From the NCBI GenBank assembly GCA_023053545.1, contig JAKZAN010000219.1, positions 1-64,000 of the forward strand: a stretch of DNA of 64,000 nt, written 5' to 3'. A program made the position numbers and the translations under genes. Of this stretch, positions 23,910-36,683 are shown in pieces; positions within the stretch are counted from its first letter, which is position 1; each line of letters opens with the position of its first letter. The stretch comes from Lepidurus packardi. Lineage: Eukaryota; Arthropoda; Branchiopoda; Notostraca; Triopsidae. The notes beneath the pieces are model-generated. The model was not told the DNA's origin. It worked only from the letters and a program-made list of their open reading frames with translations, and searched no databases.

Positions 23910-26783
23910 ATGCTCCCCAAATAGGAAACGACCTAACGCAGGAGCGAGGACCTCCGATAGGCAGTTAGAACTAGCAACCGCCAAAAGAGGGTCAACCACA
24001 TAGCCGACTTCTTACTGACTCAACAAAGATTCCCTAAGACCTAGTTCTAGCTCAACAGAATGACAGTCGATTTGGTCCTTATCATGGACCTTCCTGAGGT
24101 GTCAGACCCACCGACTCGTGATCGGAACGTCGTGCCTCTCCTGAACTAAATGCAGAAGTCCCCAGATCCAGAGTTTCTGTAGGCTTACACGCAGGCATTC
24201 TAAGAAATCTATCGACAATTGAAACAGTCCAAAGACCAGACCGAAATCAGGATGAAGTAAGGAATCAAGCTGATAAAATAGAGAGATTCCAGGCAGAAGT
24301 ACTACGCAGAGAGGGAACAAAGTCTCTTCACGCTCAGTTACAACACCCTGATCTACACCTTGGAAGTACTTTGCGGATTCGTGACAGAAAAGCTTATTTT
24401 TGAAGGCAAGATATTCATTTTCATATGCTGCCCTCCTGAAGAGCTGCTGCTTGCCGCACAGCGGTATCACATCAGGAAAGAAGTTCTGTACTCAGAAATC
24501 GATGTGATGCTAAACCTCCCTACCGACTCCAAACAGAGACCCCTGCTATTTCGCAACGTGAACTTTCCGGATGATCGGTAGATCAAGGGTTCCATATTAG
24601 ATACTGAAAAATATAAAACCCAGTTTCGTAAATTGGGTTCAGTCCCGGCTAAGAAATAGATATTGGAGTTATCGTAACTAACTCCGTAATAAATTAAAAA
24701 GTACGAAGACTTCCTGCTGGAGTACTATGAAATGCTGGGGAGGTTCGAATCCCTACACTCGCCTAAGCTTAACGATACCCAGTACCTGAGTTCCCTCATG
24801 AAGAACAAAGAGCTGCACGAGGGCCATTTCCATATCTACAGGCAAGTCAGGAACAGGGAAGAGTACTTCGCCAAGGTCAAGTAGATAATGTAAAAACACG
24901 GCTACCAAACCTATCAGGCAGAAGCGACATTCACCGATTTCTTCATCCTTCACAAAAAAAGAACTATGAAAGAACGACTCCGAGCTCTGCTCCTTTTCAA
25001 ACCATACACTGTAGGACCCGAAGGCGAAATACAACTCTTCCTCAAAATGGAGAGAACCATGTTGGCTTATCTAATTCTGTAGTAACATCTGAGGGTGGAG
25101 AATCTGTCACGCTTTAAAATTGAGATGATGGCTCTGCATGACAATTTCGACAAGTCAGGCGAATGCGACATTCCTGGACCTGTAAGTGGAGGACTCGATG
25201 GACACAACCTTGAGGAAGGGTGGTCTGTATGGACTCCCTGGAAAGTAGATGTGAAGCTCCTCAGAGATTACCTTGGAGAGAAAGTTGCTTTCTATGCTCT
25301 TCTGAAGACCTAGATGATAAAGTCCTTCCTTATGCAGACCCCCTTGGCACTGCTAACCTACCTTCTCTTAATGTTGTACCTCCCAACGTTATCTTCTCAG
25401 CCACACATTTATTACTCGGTGGAGTTTGCAATCTACATAACGTACAGTGTAGTCGTTGTCATATTCTTTGCGATTTTCGCTTCCTCCTGGGCAATCAAGT
25501 AGGAAAATCTCATACAAACCTATGGTCCCCGAATCGCCCATAAGACAATTAAGCAGAACTATAGGGCTCCCTACATTCGCAACCCTATCAATGACTACGC
25601 TAATGACTTCCAAGAAACCCGATCCTTGAAGAGCAGAGCTATAGAGTCCCTGGCCCTACTCATCATGCTGATGATCCTGGCTTGTGAGTCTGTTGTGTTT
25701 TACGGCATTAGAGAACTAGTCAGATATTGGATCGGAGCCTTTCCTTCATTCTTCATCGTACATGGGGAAGAGCTGATTCCTTACCTCATTTTCTATTTGG
25801 GAAACTGGATCATATATCGGTTTCTTCTGAGTCCCTTTTTCAACTTCCTGACGAAAAAATAGAACCACGCCGACATGGACTCTTTCGATAAAAGCAGGGC
25901 CTCCAAACACACCGTGTTCTTGGTGTCCCTGTAGCTCATTCCTGCCATTTACCTGCTCCTGGTCGAGTATCTGCGAGGGAACAGCTGCGACAACTATGCA
26001 TGCTTTGCCACCTTCGACAGTTTCGTCCAATGCAGATACATCATCATCTTCATTTCTCTGCTGTTCAAGTTCGTGTCTCTCATCGGAGGAATCATTGCGA
26101 CATCGGTTCAGAAAAAAATGGCCCTCGATCATATGAATAGAATCAGCTTCTAAGAAATCGAGAAGGATTAGATAAAGGTTTGGTGGCTCAAGAAGTTTCT
26201 GAAGAAAGTCTACAAGGAGTATAAGATGGAAGAACTTGAGTCGACAGCCTACGAATAACTTGTCATCCTCATCCAGTTTGCTCTGTTCTCAGTGACCCAG
26301 CCCTTGTCAGTCGTTATCAATCTCGCCTACGTCCTCCTCGAGTACTATTTGTAACGCTTGCAGATCCTCCAGAACTTAAGAAAACCCATCAACAAACAGG
26401 CTCCCCTATACTCAATTTCGCTCTTGGTGGTTGCGCCGCTGTATATCTACTGTGTCTCGACAAGTTGGATGATATTCGTCACATTCGAATAGCTCGAGCT
26501 CATGGGCGGCAACTTGCTCCTGTAGATGACATTCTTCTAACCGAACCTGTAGAATGTGTTCACGATCAAGTGTGTGTGCGTGCTGTTCTGGTTCTTGTTT
26601 CTGTTTATGATCCACTCCGCAGTGCAGGAGTTGTACAAGGTGCTATATGAGCGCAACTTCATGATGTCTCGCAAAGAGAAGAAGCTGAAGAACTATTTGT
26701 ACAAGTTCCAGATGTAGCCGATCGGAGTAGCGCCGCCGGACGTGCTGCCCTCTCGTTACCTGGGTCGTGTGTTCCAGTAATGA
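23910..26783 (+). CDS. Anoctamin/TMEM16 family membrane protein (957 aa)
   Basis: A single exon of 958 codons with many TAA/TAG read as Glu. Anoctamins are Ca2+-activated chloride channels or lipid scramblases. The cytosolic N-terminus (about 430 residues) ends at the family hallmark WTPWKVDVKLLRDYLGEKVA, followed by about ten hydrophobic segments. Among them are KHTVFLVSLQLIPAIYLLL and the conserved block QPLSVVINLAYVLLEYY followed by RLQILQNLRKPI. The stop is TGA 26781-26783. I chose ATG 23910 over ATG 24060 because the 150 nt between are open and read as conserved-looking sequence (NHIADFLLTQQRFPKTEF). Channel versus scramblase activity cannot be told from the sequence. Confidence 0.93.
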
Positions 26784-27016
26784 GGCTCATACCTCCCCAT
26801 GAATCACTCCTCCCCTGCCACATTTCAAAGACAATCCGATACAAAATCAAATATCAATTCGCAACGATTTTTTGCAAGAATGCTCTTTTGATAAATTATC
26901 GAATAATGACACATGTATAACTCTATTTTCTGATATCAATATATTATGTGTAACTCTGGCAAACTCTGACAGACGATGAGTTTGTTATCGTTACATCCAG
27001 TATCTGTGTTCTGCTC

Positions 27017-28411
27017 TCAGTCTGTCAGCATACTCTCTCTGCAGACTCCGAACAGTTTCTAGATGTAATCGTTTCTCAGTCTTCCCGCAGGGTCTTCCTC
27101 CAACATCAGCTATCTGAATTCCGACCACTTGCTAAGCACACGATCGAAGTCATACAGCTCCTTCGTGAAGTGCTTTCCCAAGTGTGGTCTTCCTCCGTAT
27201 TTCGCTAGAATAGATTAGATTTAGTAGAGTAGCTCTAGAGAACCCTTCACAAAACTACCATCTTCAGCGAGGTACACGAGGAATCCTATTTGGAAACTTT
27301 GCTGTTGATGGGTGCTGGACAGCCAGGCCTCGGAGGCGCCAGTGAATCGCAGGATAAATGGATAATGCATGGCAGTCTTATGTTTAGAGTGCCACTCTCT
27401 GAGATCGTGCATGACATCCCTGTAGTATTTGACGTCGATAGCGATTTAGCAGTTGATCTGGGGAGCGGGAATGCCCTTGTTCATGATTTGGTAGACGTTG
27501 CCCACAACATCGGATACTACTTTGAAGCGCTGAAGGGTCTAGAGACACGAGTTCTTCTTCTCGCGATCTTTTGTGTCATGAGCGAGCTTATCCTCTAATT
27601 TGTTGATTGTCTGTTACATCTTGTTATTGCCTTAGGTAAGACTCAGCAACTCGGAACTATTGTTTTCGTACATCACCAGCTCATTTGATGAGCACTGGTC
27701 AATGTGCCAGATCTGGACCTCGTCAGTCCAAGGGAACCACCATGCCTTGGCTTGTTCCTTCTCGTAGTTTAGATTTACGAAGTTATCCAAAAGGTCATCG
27801 TACGAAGTAGTATACTTCATACATCGATAGATTTTATTGTCGATTAGTCTGAGAGTCACACGCGTGATAATACCCAGGCAACCTAAACTAGTAAGATAGG
27901 CTCCGAAATGAGGATGGCTGCGGTCTAAGGTCTTGAATGTCCCGGCAAGTGTCAGAACTTTCAGCTACGTAACCGCATCAGCGATTGTTGCTTGCCCCAT
28001 GCCCTGACCATGGGTACCTGTTGAAATGGCACCCGCGATGGTCTGGATAGCAATGACTCCAGGAGCAGCAGGCAACATCTTGTTCTGGGAAAGAATGAAC
28101 TGGAAAATAGTTTGGAGAGGGGTGCCACCATATACCTCGATGTGGTCACTAGTAAAATTGATGATTCCAGATAGGGCAGACATGTCAAGGAGTATTGCTT
28201 ATTGACTGACAGAGCATATGGGTCCGTAGGTGAGTTTAGTGCCGATGGGCTTGATTTGGGCGTGGGGATTGTTCTGTAGTATTTACGCGAGGCATTATTC
28301 GGAAGTAGGAGCAAGGACTTGTTTTTGTGAGCCAATGACGTTGGTCTTGGACCAGTTGTAGACTAGGGATGCTGATTCCTGGATTTGGAGGTGTTCAAAT
28401 GTCTAAGCCAT
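27017..28411 (-). CDS. FAD-linked aldonolactone oxidase (gulono/arabinonolactone oxidase-like)
   Basis: 464-aa flavoenzyme of the vanillyl-alcohol-oxidase fold, single exon, ATG 28409-28411 to TGA 27017-27019. The N-terminal FAD-binding domain begins NWSKTNVIGSQKQVLAPTSE and contains DHIEVYGGTPL and the pyrophosphate-binding TIAGAISTGTHGQGMG. The C-terminal ALO domain has the family motif KYGGRPHLGKHF followed by DPAGRLRNDYIEKLFG. Members oxidise L-gulono-, L-galactono- or D-arabinono-1,4-lactone to ascorbate or erythroascorbate. No signal peptide is obvious. The substrate cannot be chosen from sequence alone. Confidence 0.92.
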
Positions 28412-28924
28412 GCTTCTATCTGGTGTTGCTGACCTTGGGGAATGGGTTGGTACTTTTATATTTATTGCCTGAGTTTTGTGTTTAAATTAACTTAATGGGT
28501 ACGCATCGCCAGGTTTTTAAGAGTTCCCCCCTTTAATTATGTATATAGGATTTCATGAGGTTCGTTACCTTTTCTGACGATCCCGCAAAATGTCAACTTT
28601 TTCTCTAATCAACATCCTATTAATTCAATGCAGTCATTGTCTGATTAGACCTCCCACTATTTGATTTTTTCAGAATATTTCTGACAGACTCCATAATCTC
28701 AACTCCGGCCTACTTTACCTTTTCTTGAGTTCTCTGTCTCAGAAAATTTGACTTCGTTTCCAATCTCCGTTATTTCAGCTTTTTCTGATAACCCCAGCCT
28801 CATTCAACATCCAAAAACATATACGTGTTGCCTTTAACCGACATTCAAAACCTGTGAAGTATGACGCAGAAGTGCGTACGACTGCTTAGAAGAAATAGAA
28901 AGGATATATTCGGTTCTTTTCAAA
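28412..28924. other. Intergenic between divergent genes
   Basis: 512-nt spacer between the oxidase start and the next plus-strand start. T-rich stretches; no ORF with support and no RNA gene seen. Confidence 0.45.
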
Positions 28925-30596
28925 ATGAGAATCCTGTGTTGTGCTGTCTTGCTGTTCAGCTTTTCTTGCTGTTCAGCTTTCCTTGAGAATGGGCTTCCTG
29001 AGAGCGGGGGTTAAATTATAATTGTGGATACTGGGAACTGCTAGAGTCAAAATATGTCAGTCAAAACGTATCTAGTTCGGCAACAACCCACTAAATTGGC
29101 AATCAAGGAGCCCTCCCTTGCCGGCGCTATTCTCTTCTTTGCTAAAAACCATATCTACTAATATCTTCCGGCCTGGCATCCTCCGTCATGGGTGTTGCCT
29201 AATACCTTTTCTTTACCTCTATCTGGGACCATAGATAACAAGACACCTGTGTCATTGACTCTATCAGAGCCCTCGAGGCTAAACGCGTGAGCATGATCTA
29301 TGATCTGTAAATAAAAGAAATACTAATATCTTTTCTAGCAATGTCCGACCCAACTAACAACTTCATTCTGTTCGATATAGTTTTTCTCATTACTCTTTTT
29401 CCATCACTCTATTATCATCGCCATGATTCTTGACTTTGAAGGCCAATAATACTTCGTTGAGGTCCTTCCGGTGCCTGAGTTTAGCCAAAAACTCAGTAAG
29501 TACACGGTCTTCATTCCTGATGTTATACCGATGGAATCGCTCAACTCCGCTCCTCTCCCAACCGGCAATCTCCTCGACACTCCCGATACTGATGTCAAAA
29601 AGTGGACCAGAAATACGCTCATCAAGAAGATTGATAACGTACTTGACATGGTACTCTAAGGGAAACTCAATTCCGATCACTAAGATATCCTAAGGAGGCT
29701 GAGGGAAGTCGATGCCACGAGCATCAAGGAAGACATGCCATAAATCCAGAAAGTCACTGCATTTTCGGTATGCAAGCAAAGACTCGAGAGCCTCGATGAC
29801 GACATTAACCTTCTGACCTACGTACTACCCTCTCCTTGATCAATTAATTACTGCTTGGTCGTCCAGACCTGGTAGCTCGTTGTAGAAAAAAAGAAGAATA
29901 GAAAACCCATTCAGAAATAGTAAGATCGAAGGCACAGACTATCGTGTGCTCTAAGATCAAATGCTAGTCCGCAACACTCTCCTCGTCTATCCCTACAGCT
30001 GGGGAAAAGGCTTCAAACCCTACCCATGGGGCAACGGCTTCAACGAGGAAGACCCCAACGATAATCGCTTCATCCCTAAATCCCGATAAATCTATAACTC
30101 CACATTCACGTACATCGACTACCGCGAAATGGTGCATCGCGTCAACTAGATATTCTTCAAGGAGATAGCAGATGAAATGGCATTTAGCAGCGAGGAGTTG
30201 AGGTCCAGCTACTTCCGTATCCTGGAGTCGATCGGCCTGCTGATCTTCGTAGTGATAGCAATGATATTAGCCAAGGACATCAACACAAATGTGTAAGATC
30301 CCGACACGAATGATTTCCCGTTGAGACTCACATTGTTCATTGTGATTTTCCTGCTGTTCGTGTTGCTAGCAGCATCGCAACTGCTGCTGAGTATCTGGCG
30401 ATTCAAGGAGAAACCCAGCAGGCTCAACTAAATCTAGAAGATCGCCGAGGACATCGAGGAGTATTTCTCGAAGGTCAACGAATAGATCCGAGAAGACGAG
30501 AAGAAACTATATAAGTACGAATGGCACTGTCCGCAGCACTGCCTATTCTTGTAGATCAGGTTCAAGGACAGGATACCCACTGGGGCGATGTTGTGA
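28925..30596 (+). CDS. Secretory-pathway membrane protein, two C-terminal spans, unknown family
   Basis: Proposed five-exon gene: 28925-29009, 29045-29306, 29339-29379, 29442-29821, 29886-30596 (introns 35, 32, 62 and 64 nt). The exons sum to 493 codons, a whole number. The product starts with a clear signal peptide (MRILCCAVLLFSFSCCSA), then a luminal-type region with several Cys, then an acidic/basic middle with YTVFIPDVIPME. Near the C-terminus are two hydrophobic segments (GLLIFVVIAMIL and LTLFIVIFLLFVLLAAS) and a charged cytosolic tail. The last two exons are well supported as coding. The donor/acceptor choices for introns 3 and 4 are less certain; an alternative 45-nt version of intron 4 keeps another frame open for about 18 codons. 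Family not recognised. Confidence 0.5.
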
Positions 30597-30813
30597 GTAC
30601 AGGTCACGACGAGTAAGATAATTGTGGCGGTGGCTCTGTGAAGAACAACAGATAGAACACAAGAGTCCCTAGGAAATCTGATCTATCTCTCTCTTTTTCT
30701 CTTTTTTATTAATATCTGGTATTCATTTATGATATCAAATAACAATTAACTATCCTTTACCGAAAAAATATATATATATAATCTTTACTGTATATCGTTC
30801 CCCTCGAAACATC

Positions 30814-31856
30814 ATGGAAAGTCAACAACCTGCTTACCATAAAGCTGTTTTCCTTAGGGCCCGCAGACCCAGGGGCAACTTTGAGTCTAACAAAGTCTCC
30901 ATGCAGTACGACGAAACCTCTAAAACCATCACTGTACCTGGCGCCAAGCTCGTCTGCCACCATGCCTCCATCGACACCGAGTAGAATCTCGAAGCCAGCC
31001 AGGACCAGTGGTGCCAGGCCATCTCCTAGTCTATCCTGGGCTCCCTCCAACAGGGCAACAACGTGCTGGTGTCTTCCTACGGCCCAACAGCTACAGGCAA
31101 GACTTACACGATCTTTGGGAACAAATAGCGAGAAGTAACTCTACCTCATCCAAATCTGACCATTTGAAGTCTTAACCGTCTGCTAGGGCCTGATCGCGAA
31201 ATTTCTGAAAATAATTTTCGATATGAAGGACAAGATGGCGGTATCTTCAGTTTCGATCGAGGGGTTGGAAGGATATAGGAAAGATATCATCGACTTGTCT
31301 GTCAGCAAGAAGGATCAGGTTCCCCTCAAGATCTTCGAACAGGCAGCCAATATCCGAGTTGAGGGTCTGAGGACCAACCCAGTCGCTGGCTATGAAGACG
31401 CTATCAAACTTGTCCAAAACTTTTACGAGTAACCTTTTCGACTTTCCCTCATACTTTTTTAATCTTCTCAGTAACCGTACTTACTCCTCTAACAAAATGA
31501 ACAATCTTGCAGGATACTCCTTCTTGCAGATCAACCTTAAACTCAAACTGACTACTGGCAAGGAGTCGGAAGTCAGCTTTCTGGATTTGCCAGGCATGAC
31601 TAGACTGGGTCACGGCGCAGACCCAGAGACCACCAAAGACGTATCCGAAATGAACGCAGCCATTACTACATTCGCAGAATGTCTGTAAGAGCTGCGCGCG
31701 AAGAAGGCTTTTATCCCTTTCCGAAACAGCAAGCTAACCCTGCTGAACCTGCAGAGACTGTCGATGTACGATAAGGTGTTCGTGATAACCTGTTCATCGT
31801 CGGATTCAGCCCTGAACGAAAACAAAACTCTGTTCAACCTGGTGAACAGATGGTGA
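30814..31856 (+). CDS. Kinesin-like motor-domain-only protein, degenerate
   Basis: 315 aa in three exons (30814-31134, 31187-31428, 31472-31856; introns 52 and 43 nt). The P-loop SSYGPTATGKTYTIFG fits kinesin. The segment IEGLEGYRKDIIDLS corresponds to the kinesin LEIYNE..DLL region. IPFRNSKLT matches IPYRDSKLT, and the protein ends at KTLFNLVNRW where kinesins have the LRYANRA block. The two nucleotide-sensing switches are altered: switch I (normally NxxSSRSH) reads NNLAGYS, and switch II (normally DLAGSE) reads DLPGMT at 31584-31601. There is no neck, stalk or cargo domain: the protein is just the motor core. Expect nucleotide binding but doubtful motility. Confidence 0.85.
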
Positions 31857-32277
31857 TAATAGACATATATATCAATAGAATCGAATATAGAGTAAATGTG
31901 GTATTAAAAAAGAATGTGAATTACTATTACTGAACCTCATGTAGGCGAATGTAGTATGGGGGGATGGGTGGAGTATATACGATAATTACCGAAAAGTCTA
32001 AACAGAGCAGCGAGGCGTCCTGCTCATAAAGTTAATATAAATACACACTCCGACTCCCGGGGATGCGATTAACTGGATGGCCACCCTTGGATTGGGACAA
32101 CCCATATATAATCAATTATTGGTGACTCCCAAAAAACACAAACCCCACATTTTCATTCGTTCTCCGTACGCTTTCCACACTATTTTGTCTTAAACTATTA
32201 CTCTCTCTTTTTCGCTTATACAATTTTCCCTAATCCCCCTCTCTTTTCTCTCCCCCCTAATACTCCTCCCAAAACCC
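31857..32277. other. Intergenic, nothing recognised
   Basis: AT-rich spacer with a long pyrimidine tract (about 32160-32275) just upstream of the kinase start, probably 5' leader or promoter. No gene seen. Confidence 0.45.
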
Positions 32278-34008
32278 ATGGAAGTCAGAGACCACAGCAT
32301 CCCCAAACGATAGTCCCCCCTCTCCAAAACCAAAATACGCAAAATAGGACCGTATCTCCTTATGAAGGTTATCGGCAAGGGCTCCTACGCTACTGTCTAT
32401 GAGGGAAAGCTCGAAACCACCCACCGTCGCGTGGCTGTCAAACAGATCGACCTCACCAAGGTCAAGAAAAAGGATCTAGAGCGCATCCAGCTCGAGATTC
32501 GCATCCTGAGCAACATCAAACACGAGAACATCGTCGAACTCATCGACTATAAAAAGTCAGCCAGGCATCTCTACCTGATTTTTTAGCACTGCGAAAACAC
32601 TGACCTTGAAAAACACATCCGTAAATACTACGGTGGGCCCATGCCTGAGCAGGATGCCCACAACTTCTTCCTGCAAATCAAGCAAGGCTTCCAAGTTCTG
32701 CGAAGTCATCGGGTCGTTCACAGGGATCTGAAACTGGCCAATCTACTCGTCACCAAAGACTTTATCGTTAAGATCGGCGATTTCGGGTTCGCGAAACCCC
32801 TGGAAGACGATGAACTGTTCAAGAGCTGGGTGGGCACGCCCCTAACGATGGCACCCGAAGTTTTGTCAAAGAAAGACTACAATGAGAAGTGCGATATATG
32901 GTCTTTGGGGATCATTTTGTACCAGATGCTCTACGCCCAGAATCCCTTCGTTTCACCCGATAAAATGACAATGTAGGGTCTGAGGGAAGGTCTGCTGCAC
33001 AAAAAACTGGAATTCGACGCCTCCATTAATATCTCTGATAGCGCCAAGGATCTGCTGCGGCGCATGCTGGACAAGAACCCAGGCACTCGCATGTCATTCT
33101 AAGATTTCTTTGAGCACGCGTGGCTGAAACACAACTGCGATCTGGTGTCATCATCTGATAACAACTCTTAGAAATCCATTCGAAACACAGTTCTAGCGAA
33201 GGAGGTGAAGAGCTACATCGTCCATAAATCAGATGATGAGATTAAGGAGACCGTAAAATATCTGGATCGGATCCTCGTTTATAAGACTGCCCTGTTCCTC
33301 AGAACCACCATCGAAAACAGACTATTTACCTATGCCACCCTTGCCAGGAAGCTGATTTCCGCCAAGGAAACCATGAAGTCGGAACCTGCCAAAAAGCTAC
33401 TATTTGTTGCTTTAGCGTTATTAGGCTCTAATCTCAATAAGGTTCAAAACATCTAAAATCTGTGTTACATCAACAATGTGCAGACCAAACTACCCAGCTA
33501 TAACGTCCTCAAGACCCTCGATGTACTCCCCACCCAAAACGAGTTCTCCCGCAACCTCCCTCCAATTATTACAAAGAGTCTTAATTCTATTTCGGTCGAG
33601 CTAAAAACTATGTTGTCCAATAATCCCTGCTGTGCCAAGCTTAAAGACCCTAACGACAAAAAAGGGATCAGTGAGGTTTATTTGGGGCTTCTGCTAAAAT
33701 ACCTCGAAGAAACTGTAGACAAGAGTGTGGTTGAGGTGTTGATCAAGACAAGGTAGTATAATATTGGTAGATTTGACCATATTTCTCTGAGTTCGCGGGT
33801 GCTGAGCAAGTAAGTGCTGGATATTCTGAACAGCTAAAGCATCTGGCGGAAGGCATAGAACATGGGCCGTTGGTGCAACGATGGGCAGTTGCTGAAGCAG
33901 TACAACCTGAACCACACCCTTTTTCAGGTGTAGAGTAAGGTGGTGGCAGAGTAATCTAATAGGCACCCTTTGGACAGATTCTACAACGGTCTCAGAGATA
34001 TCATATGA
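32278..34008 (+). CDS. ULK/ATG1-like protein kinase
   Basis: Intronless Ser/Thr kinase of 576 aa. The kinase domain is N-terminal: glycine loop IGKGSYATVYEG, catalytic Lys in RVAVKQIDL, LIFEHCENTDLEKHI, catalytic loop HRDLKLANLL, DFG in KIGDFGFAK, and GTPLTMAPEVL, the GTPxxMAPEVL pattern of ULK/ATG1/fused kinases. Two Glu encoded by UAR (TAG 32584-32586, TAA 33100-33102) fall where relatives have Glu. The C-terminal ~300 residues are helical, without an obvious known domain, and may be the regulatory region. ULK kinases start autophagy or regulate ciliary signalling; which applies here is not decided by the sequence. The start ATG at 32278 precedes a basic leader in frame with the domain. Confidence 0.92.
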
Positions 34009-34141
34009 TGCAACATGCCTTCCCTTTTTTCTGATTATTTCCATTCGTGTCATCATGTTTCCATCCTATATAACCCCATACCTTTCTATTTACTTCATTT
34101 GGTATTCTATTTTTCAATCGTATTCTATAACTCCCTTAATA

Positions 34142-36522
34142 TCAAATCTATTAATACAAATCAGCATCAGGTGCCTTTAGCTTATGGGGGACCACGTACC
34201 GCGACTAATCGAACATCAGACTAAACTTGTTCTCTTCGTACAGGTTTCCATACTCGTAGCTGTACTTATGCGGGAACTCGGGTGGGAAGATTGGGTCGAG
34301 AGCTAATCTGAAAGTCTGTTCCAGCAGCTGCGGAATCAGATTTGATAGAATAGCTCCAGGCATTTACAGACATGGGTTCGAGTTCGCCTCTATCAGATAA
34401 GCCTAGAAATCCTCACGGATCATAAAGTCTAGCCCGAATAGTTCGAAGGCATGGTCTACTTGATTTTGATGATCATCCTTAGCGAACTGGGAGTAGGTTG
34501 CCTCGACGAGGTGGGTTGCGATTTTCCTCATCTTGGCGAGAACAGTGTCGAAATTCCTTTCAGGATGAGACCCTCTCAAGTACTCTCTAAAGGTATCATA
34601 GCTTATCTAGACCATAAAATTAGGTTATGGGTAAGTTGTTTTACTTTGTTGCTGGACTCGAACTTGCCATAGTTGTTGTGCTTCTTCTGGATAGCATCAT
34701 TAGTGAGATGGATGTATTGGGACTTCAGGGAACTGTCGAATGCGAAAGAAGATGTTCGGATATACCCATCGCTATACCAGAAAGCCTTGGTCCGTCCATC
34801 CACAATCGTCACCAGTATATATGCCCGAATATCGAATTTCCTGCCATAGTACAAAAAGGGCCTCACATACTCCTGGATGATAATTGACTTGTCCTTTTTG
34901 CAGGATTTGAGAGAGCTCGTGATTTATTCCTTGGAGTCTAAGATGTTTATCCCCTTGCCTCTGTTACTATCTTCACCAGGTTTGACAATCCACATGCCTG
35001 CGTTGGAGTTCCTCAGCATGTTTTAGACTTCGCCCAGAGAAATGGTTTCCTCGTACAAATAAGTCTGAGGGAGATAGTCGGTGAGAGTCAAGCCCAAGTC
35101 CTGATAGTAGCGTTTGAGGTTGATATAGAGCCCTTTCTTTGAGGATAGTCCTGTCGCATTGGGGAGGTGATTATGTATGGTAGTGAACTAGGCCGAATGC
35201 TGATGCAGTTTTTCAGCCCAGTATATCCTTTTCCTAAAACAATTACCCTACTTAGTGGCTTGTTTGCCCTGGTTCTTAATGTTTTCGGAAGATAGATTTC
35301 TTTGGCTTGACTTAATGGCTTTCTATGAAGTAGACTGTGGCTGGTCTGAGTTGGCTAGGAAAAGCTTCGCTAGTTGAGAACCTTTGTATGAACACAGGTT
35401 CTATAGCTCCTCGCGGCTGAAAATCTTGGCCAGACCGTGTTTCTCCGCATATGTTAGATTCTTGGACGGTTTTTGTGTCCACGCCAGATTGGATGGCCCC
35501 TGGTCTTTAACGACCCACCACTTCCTCCTTTTGAGGACCTCCTTTACAATATAACCGTTGTTGCCCTTACTGATGACTGCCTTGGGCGCATTTACCTTGG
35601 GGTATAGCACCCCGTTGAGGACAGAGATACTGAACAGGAAATCTGCGAAGTGATTTTGATCTTCTTCCTCCAGCTTCATCAGCAGATTGATATTGTTGTT
35701 ATTATTTATCTTTCGAACTTTAGCAGTACTCTAAGTTGCAGGGTTGGGGTTCCTTTTTTCTAATGATTCATCGTTAGCTAGCTGATTCTTTCCTTTAATG
35801 ATGCACTCTCTGTCTTCCAAGCCATAACAAACGGGTCCAAGCTAAAGCGACTCTTGAGGCTGGCCTTGGTGGGGCATAAACCCCATAACTTTCTTTGCTC
35901 CCAACTTGGAAGATCGCGTCAAGTATGGGATATAGTTGTGTTTGATTGGTTGCGCGATATCTTCTTCCACTCCTTCGGTTTCCATCCCGTTACTCATTGT
36001 TTGAATGAAGGCTTTCTGTGTCATTTTAAACTTTCCTTTGAAGTTTAGAGACGTATTCCTTAAGAGAGTTTGATGGATTTAATTTTTAGCTGACCCTTTC
36101 TTAGAAGTGTTTTAGAGCGTAGGCATCCGATCGCCAAGCAAGTCGTCCTGGTGGCTCTCCCCTTGGACTCTGAAGTTGTTTATATTGGCAGTCCTGCTCC
36201 GGGGTACGTCTGGAGACCCCATCGATACCCTTAGGTGTTTGCTCGGAGATAGCATTTGAGTTAAGTTGTCACTGCGGGGCCGATTGTGGTGATGTGGAGC
36301 TGTGGTTAGGGCAGTTCTGGGATAGCCGAAGTTGGATAAGGAGTATTGCTGCATTTTAGAAGGCTTCGAGGAGAAATAATCAGGGAAGATGATCTCGGCC
36401 TCATCTTCAGGCGAGGCTATCTCTTTTTTAGAGAGATTTCTATGGAGATCGAGGCGTGACTGCGGGGTTTTCTGCCAAGTCCTGGGATCGAAATTCTAGT
36501 TGAAGAGTCTGAAGTTGTTCAT
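34142..36522 (-). CDS. Tubulin tyrosine ligase-like (TTLL) amino-acid ligase
   Basis: 780 aa in two exons (36522-34645, 34606-34142) with a 38-nt intron. TTLL enzymes add Glu or Gly chains to tubulin tails in cilia and cortical microtubules. The first ~330 residues are Ser/Pro-rich and probably disordered. The ATP-grasp core follows, with MWIVKPGEDSNRGKGI, PFLYYGRKFDIRAYILV and YIRTSSFAFD. After the intron come NQVDHAFELFGLDFMI and the active-site strand LIEANSNPCLQM. ATP-binding Lys, Arg and the acidic/Asn Mg2+ ligands are present, so it should be active. I scanned the whole of exon 1 codon by codon: no TGA. Initiating versus elongating, glutamylase versus glycylase, cannot be settled. Confidence 0.94.
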
Positions 36523-36683
36523 GTTGGGCGAGTGAAGCTGCTCAGAGTAGGAATAGAAGCCAAGTAAATACCCGAATAAATAGATAACAGGATTTCCGAA
36601 AAGGGATAATAATCGAAAAGACATATATGTTATAGAATAGAATGGGGGCAAAATATAGATATACATTTGAAAACATCGAATCC

